A DNA stretch of 64,000 nt, from assembly GCA_034927345.1 (NCBI GenBank), contig JAYFQE010000002.1, positions 248,001 through 312,000 on the forward strand, written 5' to 3'. A program made the position numbers and the translations under genes. Each line of letters opens with the position of its first letter. The stretch's first letter is position 1. Source of the stretch: JAYFQE01 sp034927345 (lineage in GTDB: Bacteria > Bacillota > Clostridia > Saccharofermentanales > UBA5734). Under the pieces are notes generated by a model, which had not been told where the DNA came from, made no database searches, and saw only the letters and a program-made list of their open reading frames with translations. Of the stretch, positions 8,351 to 16,495 are shown one piece after another.

Positions 8351-9382
8351 ATGGGCCAGTTAAGAGAAGATTTACTGCATTTGCAGGAAGTGTTTCAAAA
8401 AACTGCAGCGGGTATTCATACTTCACAGGAAGCAGAGGCGTTGCGCATCCGCTTCCTGGGAAAGAAAGGCGAGTTAACCGGCATCTTGCGGGGCATGGGC
8501 GCTCTATCGGCTGAGGAAAGGCCGCAGATCGGCCAATTGGCCAACGAGATCCGGGAAATGATCGAACACCGTCTGCAGGAAGCGTTGGATCGGGTTCGCG
8601 CCGCGGAAAAGGCCGCCAGATTACAGGTCGAGACGATCGATGTGACTCAGCCGGGCCAGTCCTGGGCTGTCGGGGGACGTCATCCGCTCTCGCGGGTTAT
8701 CGACGAAATATGCGGTGTTTTTACCGGATTAGGCTATGCGATCGCCGAAGGCCCGGAAGTGGAATATGACCACTACAATTTCGAACTCTTGCGTTTGCCG
8801 GCCGGACATCCGGCGCGTGATACCCAGGATACTTTCTATATAACGCCTTCGATCTTGCTGCGGACTCAGACATCGCCGGTACAGATCCGTGTAATGCAGC
8901 AACAGAAGCCGCCGATCAAAATTGTCTGCCCGGGCAAGGTTTACCGGTCTGACGCGCTCGATGCGACACATTCGCCGATTTTCCATCAGATAGAAGGTCT
9001 GGTCGTCGATGAAGGCGTTACCATGGGCGACTTGGTAGGATCGCTGCAGCTTTTTGCCCGGCAGCTTTTTGGCGAAAAAACAGAGATCCGTTTACGGCCG
9101 CATCATTTCCCGTTTACAGAACCCAGCTGCGAAGTCGATATATCGTGCTGGAATTGCGGGGGCAGCGGCTGCCGGACCTGCAAGGGCGAGGGCTGGATTG
9201 AAGTGCTTGGCGCCGGTATGGTTCATCCGGAAGTACTGGCGAACTGCGGGATCGATCCTAAACGTTACAGCGGCTTTGCTTTTGGCATCGGCGTGGAGCG
9301 GACGGCCATGGGCCGTTATGGCATTGACGACATCCGCAGCTTTTACGAGAACGATATTCGCTTTCTCAGCCAATTCCGCTAA
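8351..9382 (+). CDS. pheS: Phenylalanine--tRNA ligase alpha subunit
   Basis: Catalytic subunit of the (alpha-beta)2 enzyme that charges tRNA-Phe. At 343 residues it has normal length: an N-terminal coiled-coil arm (residues 1-90) that contacts tRNA, then the class II core. Motif 2 is around CPGKVYRSDALDATHSP and motif 3 is GFAFGIGVERTAMGRYGI near the C-terminus. A zinc-binding-like insert, CWNCGGSGCRTCKGEGW, sits before motif 3. The start ATG has GAGTGAAGGGAG upstream. pheT follows 24 bases later. Expression is controlled by the Phe T-box leader. Confidence 0.98.
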   Translation: MGQLREDLLHLQEVFQKTAAGIHTSQEAEALRIRFLGKKGELTGILRGMGALSAEERPQIGQLANEIREMIEHRLQEALDRVRAAEKAARLQVETIDVTQPGQSWAVGGRHPLSRVIDEICGVFTGLGYAIAEGPEVEYDHYNFELLRLPAGHPARDTQDTFYITPSILLRTQTSPVQIRVMQQQKPPIKIVCPGKVYRSDALDATHSPIFHQIEGLVVDEGVTMGDLVGSLQLFARQLFGEKTEIRLRPHHFPFTEPSCEVDISCWNCGGSGCRTCKGEGWIEVLGAGMVHPEVLANCGIDPKRYSGFAFGIGVERTAMGRYGIDDIRSFYENDIRFLSQFR

Positions 9383-9406
9383 ACGGAGCAAGGGAGGTAG
9401 ATACAG

Positions 9407-11833
9407 ATGAAAGTGACAATGGAATGGCTGAAGGAATTCACGCCGATAGATCAAGATATTAAGTCATTTTGCGATAATATGACCCTTTCGGGTTCAAAAG
9501 TTGAGAATCATACGACTTTAGGCGCCGCCATCAGTCAGGTTGTAACCGGATTGATTTTGAAAATCGAACGTCATCCGGACGCCGACAAGCTGGTTTTATG
9601 CCAGATCGATATCGGCGGAAAAGTGCTGCAAATCGTAACCGGCGCTCCAAATGTTCATGAGGGAGCGATTGTTCCGGTTGCCGTAGACGGAGCGACTTTG
9701 GCTAATGATGTGGTTATCCATACCGGCATGCTGCGCGGACAGTTATCAGAGGGTATGCTCTGCAGTGTCCAGGAACTGGGTTTTACGCCGGCCGATTTCC
9801 CGGATGCGGCTGATAATGGCATCTATCTCCTGCCGGCCGGTACGCCCGTCGGACAGGATATCAGTCAGATTCTGCATCTGGATGATCCGGTGATCGATTT
9901 CGAGATCACCTCAAACCGGGTAGACTGCTTTGCGGTCGAAGGATTGGCTCGTGAAGCGGCTATTACTTTTGACCGGCCGTTCCAGCCGATTTGTCCAAAA
10001 GTCCGGGCTGATCAGCCGGAAAAAAGCGCCGAACTGGCAACGGTATCGATTGCTGCGCCGGATCTTTGCTATCGTTATTGCGGCCGGGTAGTCCGCAATG
10101 TCAGGATCGGCCCTTCGCCAGACTGGCTGCGCCGCCGTTTGCGGGGCGTCGGCATGAGGCCGATCAATAATATTGTCGATATCACAAATTATGTCATGCT
10201 GGAACTGGGCCAGCCTATGCATGCCTTTGACCTGGACCAGCTGGCCGGCCGGACCATTCGGGTGCGCCGGGCTTTTGACGGCGAGATCATGCGGACTCTG
10301 GACAGTGTCGAACGCCGGCTTGATTCATCGATGCTGGTTATATCGGATGCTTCGCGCGCCGTCGCCCTTGCCGGGGTCATGGGCGCCGAGAATTCGGAAA
10401 TCACTGCCGGAACGAAAACGATATTGTTTGAATCAGCGACTTTTAACCCTCTGGCTGTCCGTCAAGCTGCTAAAAAAGTGGGACTGAGAACCGAAGCCTC
10501 CTCTCGTTATGAAAAAGGCTTAGATTGCCATAATGCCGAACGGGCGCTGGATCGTGCCTGTGAATTGATCGAACTGCTGGAAGCCGGTTCGGTTTGCCAA
10601 GGCTTTATTGACGAATGGCCGGTCAGACCGGAGATCCAGAAAGTCCGTTTTTCAACGGCCGGGATCAACGGCCTGCTGGGTACGACATTGACGGATGAAT
10701 GGATTATTGCTTGTTTCGAACGGCTGGGCATGACGATTAGCCAGACAGGATCAGGATATCAAGCCATTATCCCGTCCTATCGTCCTGATTTGGCTTGTGA
10801 AGCAGACCTGGCAGAAGAAGCAGCGCGTTTCTATGGCTACAACCGGATCAAACCCAGCTTGTTGTCCGGTAAACAAACGACATTAGGCGGCCGTACACCG
10901 GCACAGAAAACTTTGGAACAGATCAAAACAGTCCTATTGTCCGCAGGTTTCTACGAGGCTTGCACCTATTCTTTTGAAAGCCCGCGTCAGATGGATCGCC
11001 TGCTGCTGCCGCCCGACCATCCGCTCCGCCGGCAAATCATCATCCAGAATCCGCTGGGAGAGGATTATTCTGCCATGCGGACCAGCATGCTGCCAAGCAT
11101 GCTGGAAGTTGCATCCACCAATTGGAATCGTTCTGTTGACGAAGCTGCGGTTTTCGAGATCGCTTATGTTTATCAGCCAAAATCTTTGCCCTTGATTGAA
11201 TTGCCGGATGAGATCAGGCATCTGACGGCTTTTATGTATAATCATGATGAACAAGCCGAAGATGCGCCGCTCTTTTTTACCATGAAGGGGATCGTTGAGG
11301 AGTTGTTCCTGAACCTTGGCCTGTCCCGGGTCGCCGTCAGCCCCGCTAAAACGGGGTCCTGTCCCTGGCTGCATCCAGGCCGCTGTGCGGCAGTTGAACT
11401 GGATGGACGGCTGATCGGACAGATCGGTGAAATCCATCCGGATGTTGCCGCCCAGTTTTCAGTGCCGCCCCGTATGGTCCTTTTAGACTTGATCATCGAT
11501 CCGGTTGTTGAAAAGGCAAGCGATAAACGGCAGTTCGTCGCTTTACCCCGTTATCCGGCTGTTACCCGCGATCTGGCATTGCTCGTGGACCGCTCCGTAC
11601 CGGCAGCCGCGCTTAATCAGGCCATTCTCGAAGGCGGCGGCGAATTGCTCGAGCAGATCCGTTTGTTTGACGTCTATCAGGGACCGCAGGTTGCCAACGG
11701 CAAGAAATCAATGGCATATAGCCTGGTTTTCCGCGCGGCCAACCGGACATTGAATGATGAAGCCATCACGCCGGTCATGCAGCGCATTCTGGATACCCTG
11801 CATGATAAAACCGGCGCGCAGCTGCGCGAATAA
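9407..11833 (+). CDS. pheT: Phenylalanine--tRNA ligase beta subunit
   Basis: An 808-residue partner of PheS that binds tRNA and edits mischarged Tyr-tRNA-Phe. Domains in order: N-terminal OB-fold tRNA-binding domain (about 40-150, with HPDADKLVLCQIDIG), B3/B4 editing region (about 210-380, with RPINNIVDITNYVMLELGQP), B5 domain (about 400-475), the catalytic-like core (about 490-690) and the C-terminal FDX-ACB anticodon-binding domain (about 715-808, with FVALPRYPAVTRDLALLVD). The ribosome site is GGGAGG. No terminator is visible after the stop. Confidence 0.98.
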   Translation: MKVTMEWLKEFTPIDQDIKSFCDNMTLSGSKVENHTTLGAAISQVVTGLILKIERHPDADKLVLCQIDIGGKVLQIVTGAPNVHEGAIVPVAVDGATLANDVVIHTGMLRGQLSEGMLCSVQELGFTPADFPDAADNGIYLLPAGTPVGQDISQILHLDDPVIDFEITSNRVDCFAVEGLAREAAITFDRPFQPICPKVRADQPEKSAELATVSIAAPDLCYRYCGRVVRNVRIGPSPDWLRRRLRGVGMRPINNIVDITNYVMLELGQPMHAFDLDQLAGRTIRVRRAFDGEIMRTLDSVERRLDSSMLVISDASRAVALAGVMGAENSEITAGTKTILFESATFNPLAVRQAAKKVGLRTEASSRYEKGLDCHNAERALDRACELIELLEAGSVCQGFIDEWPVRPEIQKVRFSTAGINGLLGTTLTDEWIIACFERLGMTISQTGSGYQAIIPSYRPDLACEADLAEEAARFYGYNRIKPSLLSGKQTTLGGRTPAQKTLEQIKTVLLSAGFYEACTYSFESPRQMDRLLLPPDHPLRRQIIIQNPLGEDYSAMRTSMLPSMLEVASTNWNRSVDEAAVFEIAYVYQPKSLPLIELPDEIRHLTAFMYNHDEQAEDAPLFFTMKGIVEELFLNLGLSRVAVSPAKTGSCPWLHPGRCAAVELDGRLIGQIGEIHPDVAAQFSVPPRMVLLDLIIDPVVEKASDKRQFVALPRYPAVTRDLALLVDRSVPAAALNQAILEGGGELLEQIRLFDVYQGPQVANGKKSMAYSLVFRAANRTLNDEAITPVMQRILDTLHDKTGAQLRE

Positions 11834-11900
11834 GGCGGGGAGGATCAGGCAGATAACGATGGATTTATGCCGCTAAATGCAATAAAGTCGCATAAATACA

Positions 11901-11929
11901 TTGAATATTCGTTTGTTTTGATGTATAAA
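11901..11929 (+). promoter_or_regulatory. Predicted sigma-A promoter of the amino-acid transporter operon
   Basis: TTGAAT (11901-11906), a 17-base spacer and TATAAA (11924-11929) in the 210-base gap after pheT. This places a start near 11936 and leaves a leader of about 108 bases. It also argues against any translation start before 12044. AT-rich flanks (GCATAAATAC ... GTATAAATATGC) form a loose inverted repeat over the promoter and could be an operator. Confidence 0.6.
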
Positions 11930-12043
11930 TATGCGTGTCTGGTAGCAATCTACTCCAGCGATGACTGCAGGTTGACAATCCTGCCACTGGTTAAGAAGCA
12001 CCTGAACCAGAAACGAATCTTGAAAGATGGAGTGTGCATTATT

Positions 12044-12841
12044 GTGAAGAAGTGTTTTAAAACTGCCGCCGTAATCCTGGCAACAGTCACGATGCTGATG
12101 GCCGCCGGCTGCAGCGGAGCGGGTTCCGATTCGATTCAAATTGGTACGAAGGATGATCTGAAAGACAAAATCATCGGCGTTCAACTGGGAACGACCGGCG
12201 ATGATCTGGCGTCAAAAGATACCGGCGCGAAAACCGTTGAACGTTACAGCCAGTATGTCGATGCGATCACATCTTTGAAGCAGAAAAAAATCGACTGCAT
12301 CATCATGGATAAGGATACAGCCGATACTTATGTAAAAGCCAACACCGATCTGTCAGTCCTGGATGTCGGTTTCGAGCCGGAGCAATATGCCATGGCTGTT
12401 AAAAAAGGCGACAGTGAACTGCAGAAGGCCATCAATGATGTCATTGCCGAAATGAAAGCCGACGGTTCTCTGGCTCAATCGCTTGAATCCCATAAAGACC
12501 AAAAGGGCGTGGCGCCCGATTACAATACCGGCGCGACCGGCGGCAAACTGATTGTCGGCACGGAAGCCGGATTTCCGCCTTATGAATATCTGAGCGGCGA
12601 TAATGTTATCGGCACCGATCCTGACGTCATGGCAAAAGTTGCCAAGAAGCTCGGTAAAGAACTGGTTTTTGAGAACATGGCTTTTGACGGTTTGATTCCG
12701 GCTCTGCAAAGCGGCAAGATCAATGCGATCGCCGCCGGCATGACCATCAACGACGAACGAAAAGTCAATGTTGATTTTTCCGATACCTATGTCGACGCTT
12801 CCCAGGTTGTCGTACTCCGGAAAACAAGCGTCAAGAAGTAA
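12044..12841 (+). CDS. Circularly permuted amino-acid-binding lipoprotein of an ABC transporter
   Basis: Solute-binding protein of the polar amino acid family (SBP_bac_3), 265 residues. The GTG start gives a basic, hydrophobic signal peptide ending in MAAGC (Cys23), a lipoprotein site. The usual order is lobe 1, which carries GxxAGFPPYEY and MTINDER, then lobe 2, which carries DLKGKKVGVQLGTTG and ends with a helix such as KADGTL. Here lobe 2 comes first (about residues 36-150: DDLKDKIIGVQLGTTGDDLA ... AINDVIAEMKADGSL). A linker of about 17 residues follows, then lobe 1 (about 168-260: KLIVGTEAGFPPYEYL ... FDGLIPALQSGKINAIAAGM ... DFSDTYVDASQVVVLRK). Both lobes look intact, so this is a circular permutation and not a truncation. 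The longer reading from 11867 has no ribosome site and would hide the signal peptide. Permease and ATPase genes follow. Confidence 0.9.
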   Translation: MKKCFKTAAVILATVTMLMAAGCSGAGSDSIQIGTKDDLKDKIIGVQLGTTGDDLASKDTGAKTVERYSQYVDAITSLKQKKIDCIIMDKDTADTYVKANTDLSVLDVGFEPEQYAMAVKKGDSELQKAINDVIAEMKADGSLAQSLESHKDQKGVAPDYNTGATGGKLIVGTEAGFPPYEYLSGDNVIGTDPDVMAKVAKKLGKELVFENMAFDGLIPALQSGKINAIAAGMTINDERKVNVDFSDTYVDASQVVVLRKTSVKK

Positions 12842-12881
12842 TGTTGAATAGGCCCGCTTAACGGGACTGATTTCGAAATGC

Positions 12882-12917
12882 ACATGTTGGCAGCTGATCA
12901 TTCAGCTGCCAACATGT
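12882..12917 (+). repeat. Perfect 16-bp inverted repeat between binding-protein and permease genes
   Basis: ACATGTTGGCAGCTGA (12882-12897) and its exact complement TCAGCTGCCAACATGT (12902-12917), with a four-base loop TCAT. There is no T run after it, so it is not a normal terminator. In this place, between a highly needed binding protein and a low-copy permease, it is likely an mRNA-stabilising or processing hairpin that gives the upstream gene more product. Confidence 0.85.
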
Positions 12918-13024
12918 CTGTACAGCAAGAAAAATCCCGGCAATTCGGGATAAGAATTGTTTATACCGCACGCAGGGACAGAATTTTTATCGGGAATGGT
13001 CTGCGTGATCATCAGGAGGCTCCC

Positions 13025-13849
13025 ATGATACCAATAAATTCCCGACGACAACAAAATTATGTTTCATATATACTGACGCTGGTCATCGTTCTGCTGGCTC
13101 TGGCATTCGGGCTGGTTGTAGCTTTTCAGGAACGTCTGGGCCTTAATGTTCTTTTTCTCAGTAATCTGAAGATAAATTTTATCAACAATTTTATTGTTGA
13201 TTCCCGTTATCTCTGGCTAGTCAGAGGTTTGGGCCAAACGCTGATTATTACTTTGTTTTCAACGCTCCTGGGCATTATCATCGGTATGATTCTGGCGATT
13301 ATCAAGGTTCTTCAGTATGCCGGCAAACGGATATTTTTTCTGACTCGCTTCGCCAATATTTACTTGACCGTTATCCGCGGTACGCCGGTCGTCGTTCAGT
13401 TGTTGATTATTTATTATGTTGTCTTCGGAAGTGTGCCGGTCAGCAAAACGATTGTGGCGATTATGGCCTTCGGCATCAACAGCGGCGCTTATGTGGCGGA
13501 AATCATCCGCGCCGGCATCATGGCTGTCGACCGCGGCCAGATGGAAGCCGGCCGCTCGCTCGGTCTGAATTATTCGACAACCATGCGTAAAATTATCATG
13601 CCGCAGGCTTTGAAAAATGTTCTGCCGGCACTTTTTAATGAATTGATTACTCTGCTCAAGGAAACGGCCGTCGCCGGCTATATTGCCATCGCGGACCTGA
13701 CCCGAGCTGCCGATATGATCCGTTCACGCACCTTTGACGCTTTTATGCCCCTGCTGGTGGTTGCTCTCGTCTACCTCTTAATTGTAGTCGGCCTGACCCA
13801 GCTGATGGGCCGTCTGGAAAGGAGGATGCGCCGCAGTGATAATCGTTAA
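13025..13849 (+). CDS. Polar amino acid ABC transporter permease
   Basis: Membrane subunit (274 residues) of the His/Glu/Gln/Arg/opine importer family. It has about five transmembrane helices, the family start WLVRGLGQTLIITLFSTLLG, TVIRGTPVVVQLLIIYYVVF, and the EAA loop EAGRSLGLNYSTTMRKIIMP that docks on the ATPase. The ATG at 13025 has AGGAGG eight bases upstream; the longer frame reading from 12878 would run through the hairpin and lacks a ribosome site. The ATPase gene starts inside its last 14 bases, so the two are translationally coupled. Substrate: probably a polar amino acid, not further resolvable. Confidence 0.95.
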   Translation: MIPINSRRQQNYVSYILTLVIVLLALAFGLVVAFQERLGLNVLFLSNLKINFINNFIVDSRYLWLVRGLGQTLIITLFSTLLGIIIGMILAIIKVLQYAGKRIFFLTRFANIYLTVIRGTPVVVQLLIIYYVVFGSVPVSKTIVAIMAFGINSGAYVAEIIRAGIMAVDRGQMEAGRSLGLNYSTTMRKIIMPQALKNVLPALFNELITLLKETAVAGYIAIADLTRAADMIRSRTFDAFMPLLVVALVYLLIVVGLTQLMGRLERRMRRSDNR

Positions 13850-14564
13850 AAATCTTAATAAAAGTTTTGGTGATATTGAAGTCCTGCATGATATTTCCGT
13901 AAAAATCAATGAAGGTGAAAAAATTGTCGTTATCGGGCCCTCCGGTTCGGGGAAAAGCACATTTCTGCGTTGCCTGAATCTTCTGGATACGCCGACAACA
14001 GGCGATATCTGGATCGAAGGGCAGCTGGTTACCGATCCATCTTGCGATATTAATCAGGTCCGCCAGAAAATGGGGATGGTGTTTCAGCACTTCAATTTAT
14101 TTCCGCATTTAACGGTTATGGAGAATATAACCCTGGCGCCGATTTCTTTGGGACTATATAACAGCGATGATGCGAAAACGCGCGCTATGGGCCTTCTGGA
14201 ACGTGTAGGGCTGAGAGATAAAGCAAACGAATACCCGGTCAAGTTGTCCGGCGGTCAGAAGCAGCGGATAGCCATAGCCAGGGCTTTGGCCATGAACCCG
14301 AAGATCATGTTGTTTGACGAACCGACCTCGGCCCTGGATCCGGAAATGATCGGTGAAGTGCTTGATGTCATGAAAGAATTGGCGCAAGAGGGAATGACCA
14401 TGCTGGTCGTCACGCACGAAATGGGTTTCGCCCGCAAGGTTGCCAGCCGGGTTCTCTTTATGGATGAAGGCCGGATCGCTGAAGAAGGCCGCCCGGACGA
14501 GCTGTTCGGCCAACCGAAGAATGCCCGCACCCGCGAGTTTTTGTCTAAAGTCTTGCCGCATTAA
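13836..14564 (+). CDS. Polar amino acid ABC transporter ATP-binding protein (GlnQ type)
   Basis: A 242-residue ABC ATPase that powers the importer. Walker A is GPSGSGKST (about residues 32-40), the Q-loop is GMVFQHFNLFPHLTV, the signature is LSGGQKQRIAIARAL, Walker B is IMLFDEPTSALDP and the switch His is in VVTHEMGF. It is very close to GlnQ/HisP-type subunits. The start is GTG (GTG ATA ATC GTT), overlapping the permease. A terminator follows at 14662. The transporter operon is therefore binding protein, permease, ATPase. Confidence 0.97.
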   Translation: MIIVKNLNKSFGDIEVLHDISVKINEGEKIVVIGPSGSGKSTFLRCLNLLDTPTTGDIWIEGQLVTDPSCDINQVRQKMGMVFQHFNLFPHLTVMENITLAPISLGLYNSDDAKTRAMGLLERVGLRDKANEYPVKLSGGQKQRIAIARALAMNPKIMLFDEPTSALDPEMIGEVLDVMKELAQEGMTMLVVTHEMGFARKVASRVLFMDEGRIAEEGRPDELFGQPKNARTREFLSKVLPH

Positions 14565-14661
14565 ATTGTGTGTTTCCGACTTCTTTTATCCGGCTTCAAG
14601 CGTCGTTGTCAGTCAGGTTTTGCTGTATTTTGTCGGACGAACCGGTCTGTTGAAATAACCG

Positions 14662-14696
14662 CCTCCCGATTATCGTGATATCGGGAGGTGTTTTTT
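14662..14696 (+). terminator. Terminator whose 3' arm carries the next gene's ribosome site
   Basis: CCTCCCGAT (14662-14670) pairs perfectly with ATCGGGAGG (14680-14688) around a nine-base loop, then TG and T6 (14691-14696). It is a good intrinsic terminator for the transporter operon. The 3' arm contains GGGAGG, the only ribosome site for the ATG at 14697, so any read-through transcript would have that site hidden in the stem. Confidence 0.85.
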
Positions 14697-15047
14697 ATGG
14701 CGTGGACTTTGGAAGCTGTTTTGGTTGTGCCGCTGGCCATCGGTCTGACCAGTCTGGGACTTGTGGCGGCAGGACCTTTATATGCCGACGTCCGCCGGGC
14801 CGGCCGGTTGGAAGTGCTGGCCGCAAATATGCGATTGACCGGCGACCGGATTTACGAAGCAGCCTGTTTATCGGTTGATTGTACCTGGACGACCGGACTG
14901 CGTACGTCGCCGCAAAAAATTCTGGAGGCTGCGGATCTGATCAAGGACGGTATCCGGCAGGTTAAAGACCTCCTGCCTGATAAAGATAAAGGATCATCGG
15001 CTGCAGCGATGCAAAAGGGTCAGGGAAGCGAGCTGATATCACCGTGA
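14697..15047 (+). CDS. Small TadE-like membrane protein
   Basis: A 116-residue protein starting MAWTLEAVLVVPLAIGL. This resembles the hydrophobic helix of TadE/TadG pseudopilins (xLTLEAVLVVPL), but without the longer basic leader. One transmembrane helix (about residues 4-27) is followed by an amphipathic helical stretch (ADVRRAGRLEVLAANMRL) and a charged tail. An in-frame GTG lies at 14688 inside the ribosome site, but the ATG is preferred. Its stop overlaps the GTG of the next gene (GTGA). No recognised catalytic motif. Role inferred only from the helix and the two pseudopilin-like genes that follow. Confidence 0.6.
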   Translation: MAWTLEAVLVVPLAIGLTSLGLVAAGPLYADVRRAGRLEVLAANMRLTGDRIYEAACLSVDCTWTTGLRTSPQKILEAADLIKDGIRQVKDLLPDKDKGSSAAAMQKGQGSELISP

Positions 15048-16495
15048 ATAAACGGGGCAGTCTGGCCATATTCTTTTGTCTGGTATTCGCGGCTCTGGTA
15101 ACGGTTTTTGGCGTTTGGCTGCAAGCGGTGACCCTTCGTGTTCATGAAACTGATATTGCCCGCGCCATGTCGGCTCAGATACAAACTCATCTTGCTTCGT
15201 ATGATCGGAATTTGTATGAGGAATTCGGCTTGTTTGGCTTCAAACAAGATACAGCTGACTGCCAGGTTTTTAAAAGCTGCCTGCCGGATGCTCTGCAAAA
15301 TCTGCCCCTGACGATCCAGGCACGGGATCCTGTTCTGGATCAGGATATTCTGCGTCTCCAGATCATCCGGCATATGAAAGCCCGCGTTCCGATGGTTTAT
15401 CTGGACGATCTTGCCGGCCGCATACGCCAATTCAGCGCCGGTTTGCCTGATGTTCAATCCTCCGGCGCCATACAGCCGGCAAAAGTCCTGACGCATTATT
15501 CTGCCGGCAGCAGGACATACCGGCGCATGAATACCGTCCTTTTGAGCGAAAGCGATATAACCGGCAGCCTGGCCGGCATCCTGCAGGCCTATTTACAAGA
15601 TGTGCCCGGGACTTCGGTTGAAAGCACGGCAAAGACCTTGTTTGGCAACATCATGGAAGATTTGCAGGAAAAAATCCTGTTTGAGTTAAAAAAACAATAC
15701 CGCCAATATGCCTCGTCGATTGCGGGCGTTAGCTTAAGCGAGCCGGATTCAGCGCTGCTGGATCAGATGCCGGACTTCCTGGATCCGGGCAACTTAACCG
15801 CGGCCGCCGGAAAATTGGATAAACTCCTGTCCTTTGACACCTCGCCTGTCTATGAAAAACTGTGTCTGACCGAATATGTGATGGGTTATTTCCTGCCCCG
15901 GGTAACGGTAAAAACCGACCAGACGGGAACGACGCCTTTAAAGCTGCTTGACGGCCGCGATTGCAGCCGCCTGACCGGCCAGAGACCCGGCGAGATCGAA
16001 CAGATCCTGACTGGCCTTGATAATCCGGAAACAGCCGGCTCCGTTATCCGTCTTTATCTGGTCGGCATTCGAAGCGTGATTCAACTGGCGGCTCTGCTGA
16101 CCGACGAAAGCCGCATGACTTCGATTCGGGCAACCGCCGCGGCGATTTCCGCGGCGATAGCTGCCATAAGCGCAGGATCGGCTGTGATCGATCCGGAATT
16201 GCTGGCGTATCTGCTTGCGGGCGGGAAAGCCATTGCCGCCGGCTTTTCAGACTGCAGCCGTTTACTTGCCGGAAAGGGGGTCGCTCTGTGGCCGGGCAAT
16301 AACAAGAGCAGTCTGCAAATCTGGTACCAGGATTTTTTGCGTCTCTTTTTATTATTGACGCCTCAAACAACGCTTCTGGAACGTTGCGGCGCCTTGGTGG
16401 CCAAAGTTTTGCCGGGTTCTTTCTATACCGGCATTCTGGTCGCAACGACTTACCGTGGCCGCAATTATCAACTGGAGGGAGGGTATTCATCATGA
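15044..16495 (+). CDS. DUF5702-like membrane protein of the Tad/Flp type
   Basis: A 483-residue protein: a short basic N-terminus (MNKRGSLAIFFCLVF), one transmembrane helix (about residues 6-30), then the characteristic RVHETDIARAMSAQIQTHLASYDRNLYEEFGLFGF. This matches what I know of DUF5702 proteins, which sit with TadE-like pseudopilins in clostridial Flp-pilus clusters. The rest is an outer, helix-rich domain with a Pro/Gly-poor central part and a hydrophobic Ala-rich stretch (about 365-395). GTG start, overlapping both neighbours by four bases. Function unknown; a structural or assembly role at the cell surface is an inference. Confidence 0.7.
   Translation: MNKRGSLAIFFCLVFAALVTVFGVWLQAVTLRVHETDIARAMSAQIQTHLASYDRNLYEEFGLFGFKQDTADCQVFKSCLPDALQNLPLTIQARDPVLDQDILRLQIIRHMKARVPMVYLDDLAGRIRQFSAGLPDVQSSGAIQPAKVLTHYSAGSRTYRRMNTVLLSESDITGSLAGILQAYLQDVPGTSVESTAKTLFGNIMEDLQEKILFELKKQYRQYASSIAGVSLSEPDSALLDQMPDFLDPGNLTAAAGKLDKLLSFDTSPVYEKLCLTEYVMGYFLPRVTVKTDQTGTTPLKLLDGRDCSRLTGQRPGEIEQILTGLDNPETAGSVIRLYLVGIRSVIQLAALLTDESRMTSIRATAAAISAAIAAISAGSAVIDPELLAYLLAGGKAIAAGFSDCSRLLAGKGVALWPGNNKSSLQIWYQDFLRLFLLLTPQTTLLERCGALVAKVLPGSFYTGILVATTYRGRNYQLEGGYSS

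Noticed and set aside
11881..11935. ArgR-like operator upstream of the transporter
   Set aside because: TTGAATATTC-type sequence is only a partial match and overlaps a plain sigma-A promoter; not enough for a call.
11867..12043. N-terminal extension of the binding-protein reading frame
   Set aside because: It spans the predicted promoter, has no ribosome site, and would bury the lipoprotein signal peptide.
12882..12917. Intrinsic terminator after the binding-protein gene
   Set aside because: The stem is strong but no T run follows, so it is called a processing or stability hairpin instead.
12878..13024. N-terminal extension of the permease reading frame
   Set aside because: It runs through the perfect hairpin and lacks a ribosome site; ATG 13025 has AGGAGG.
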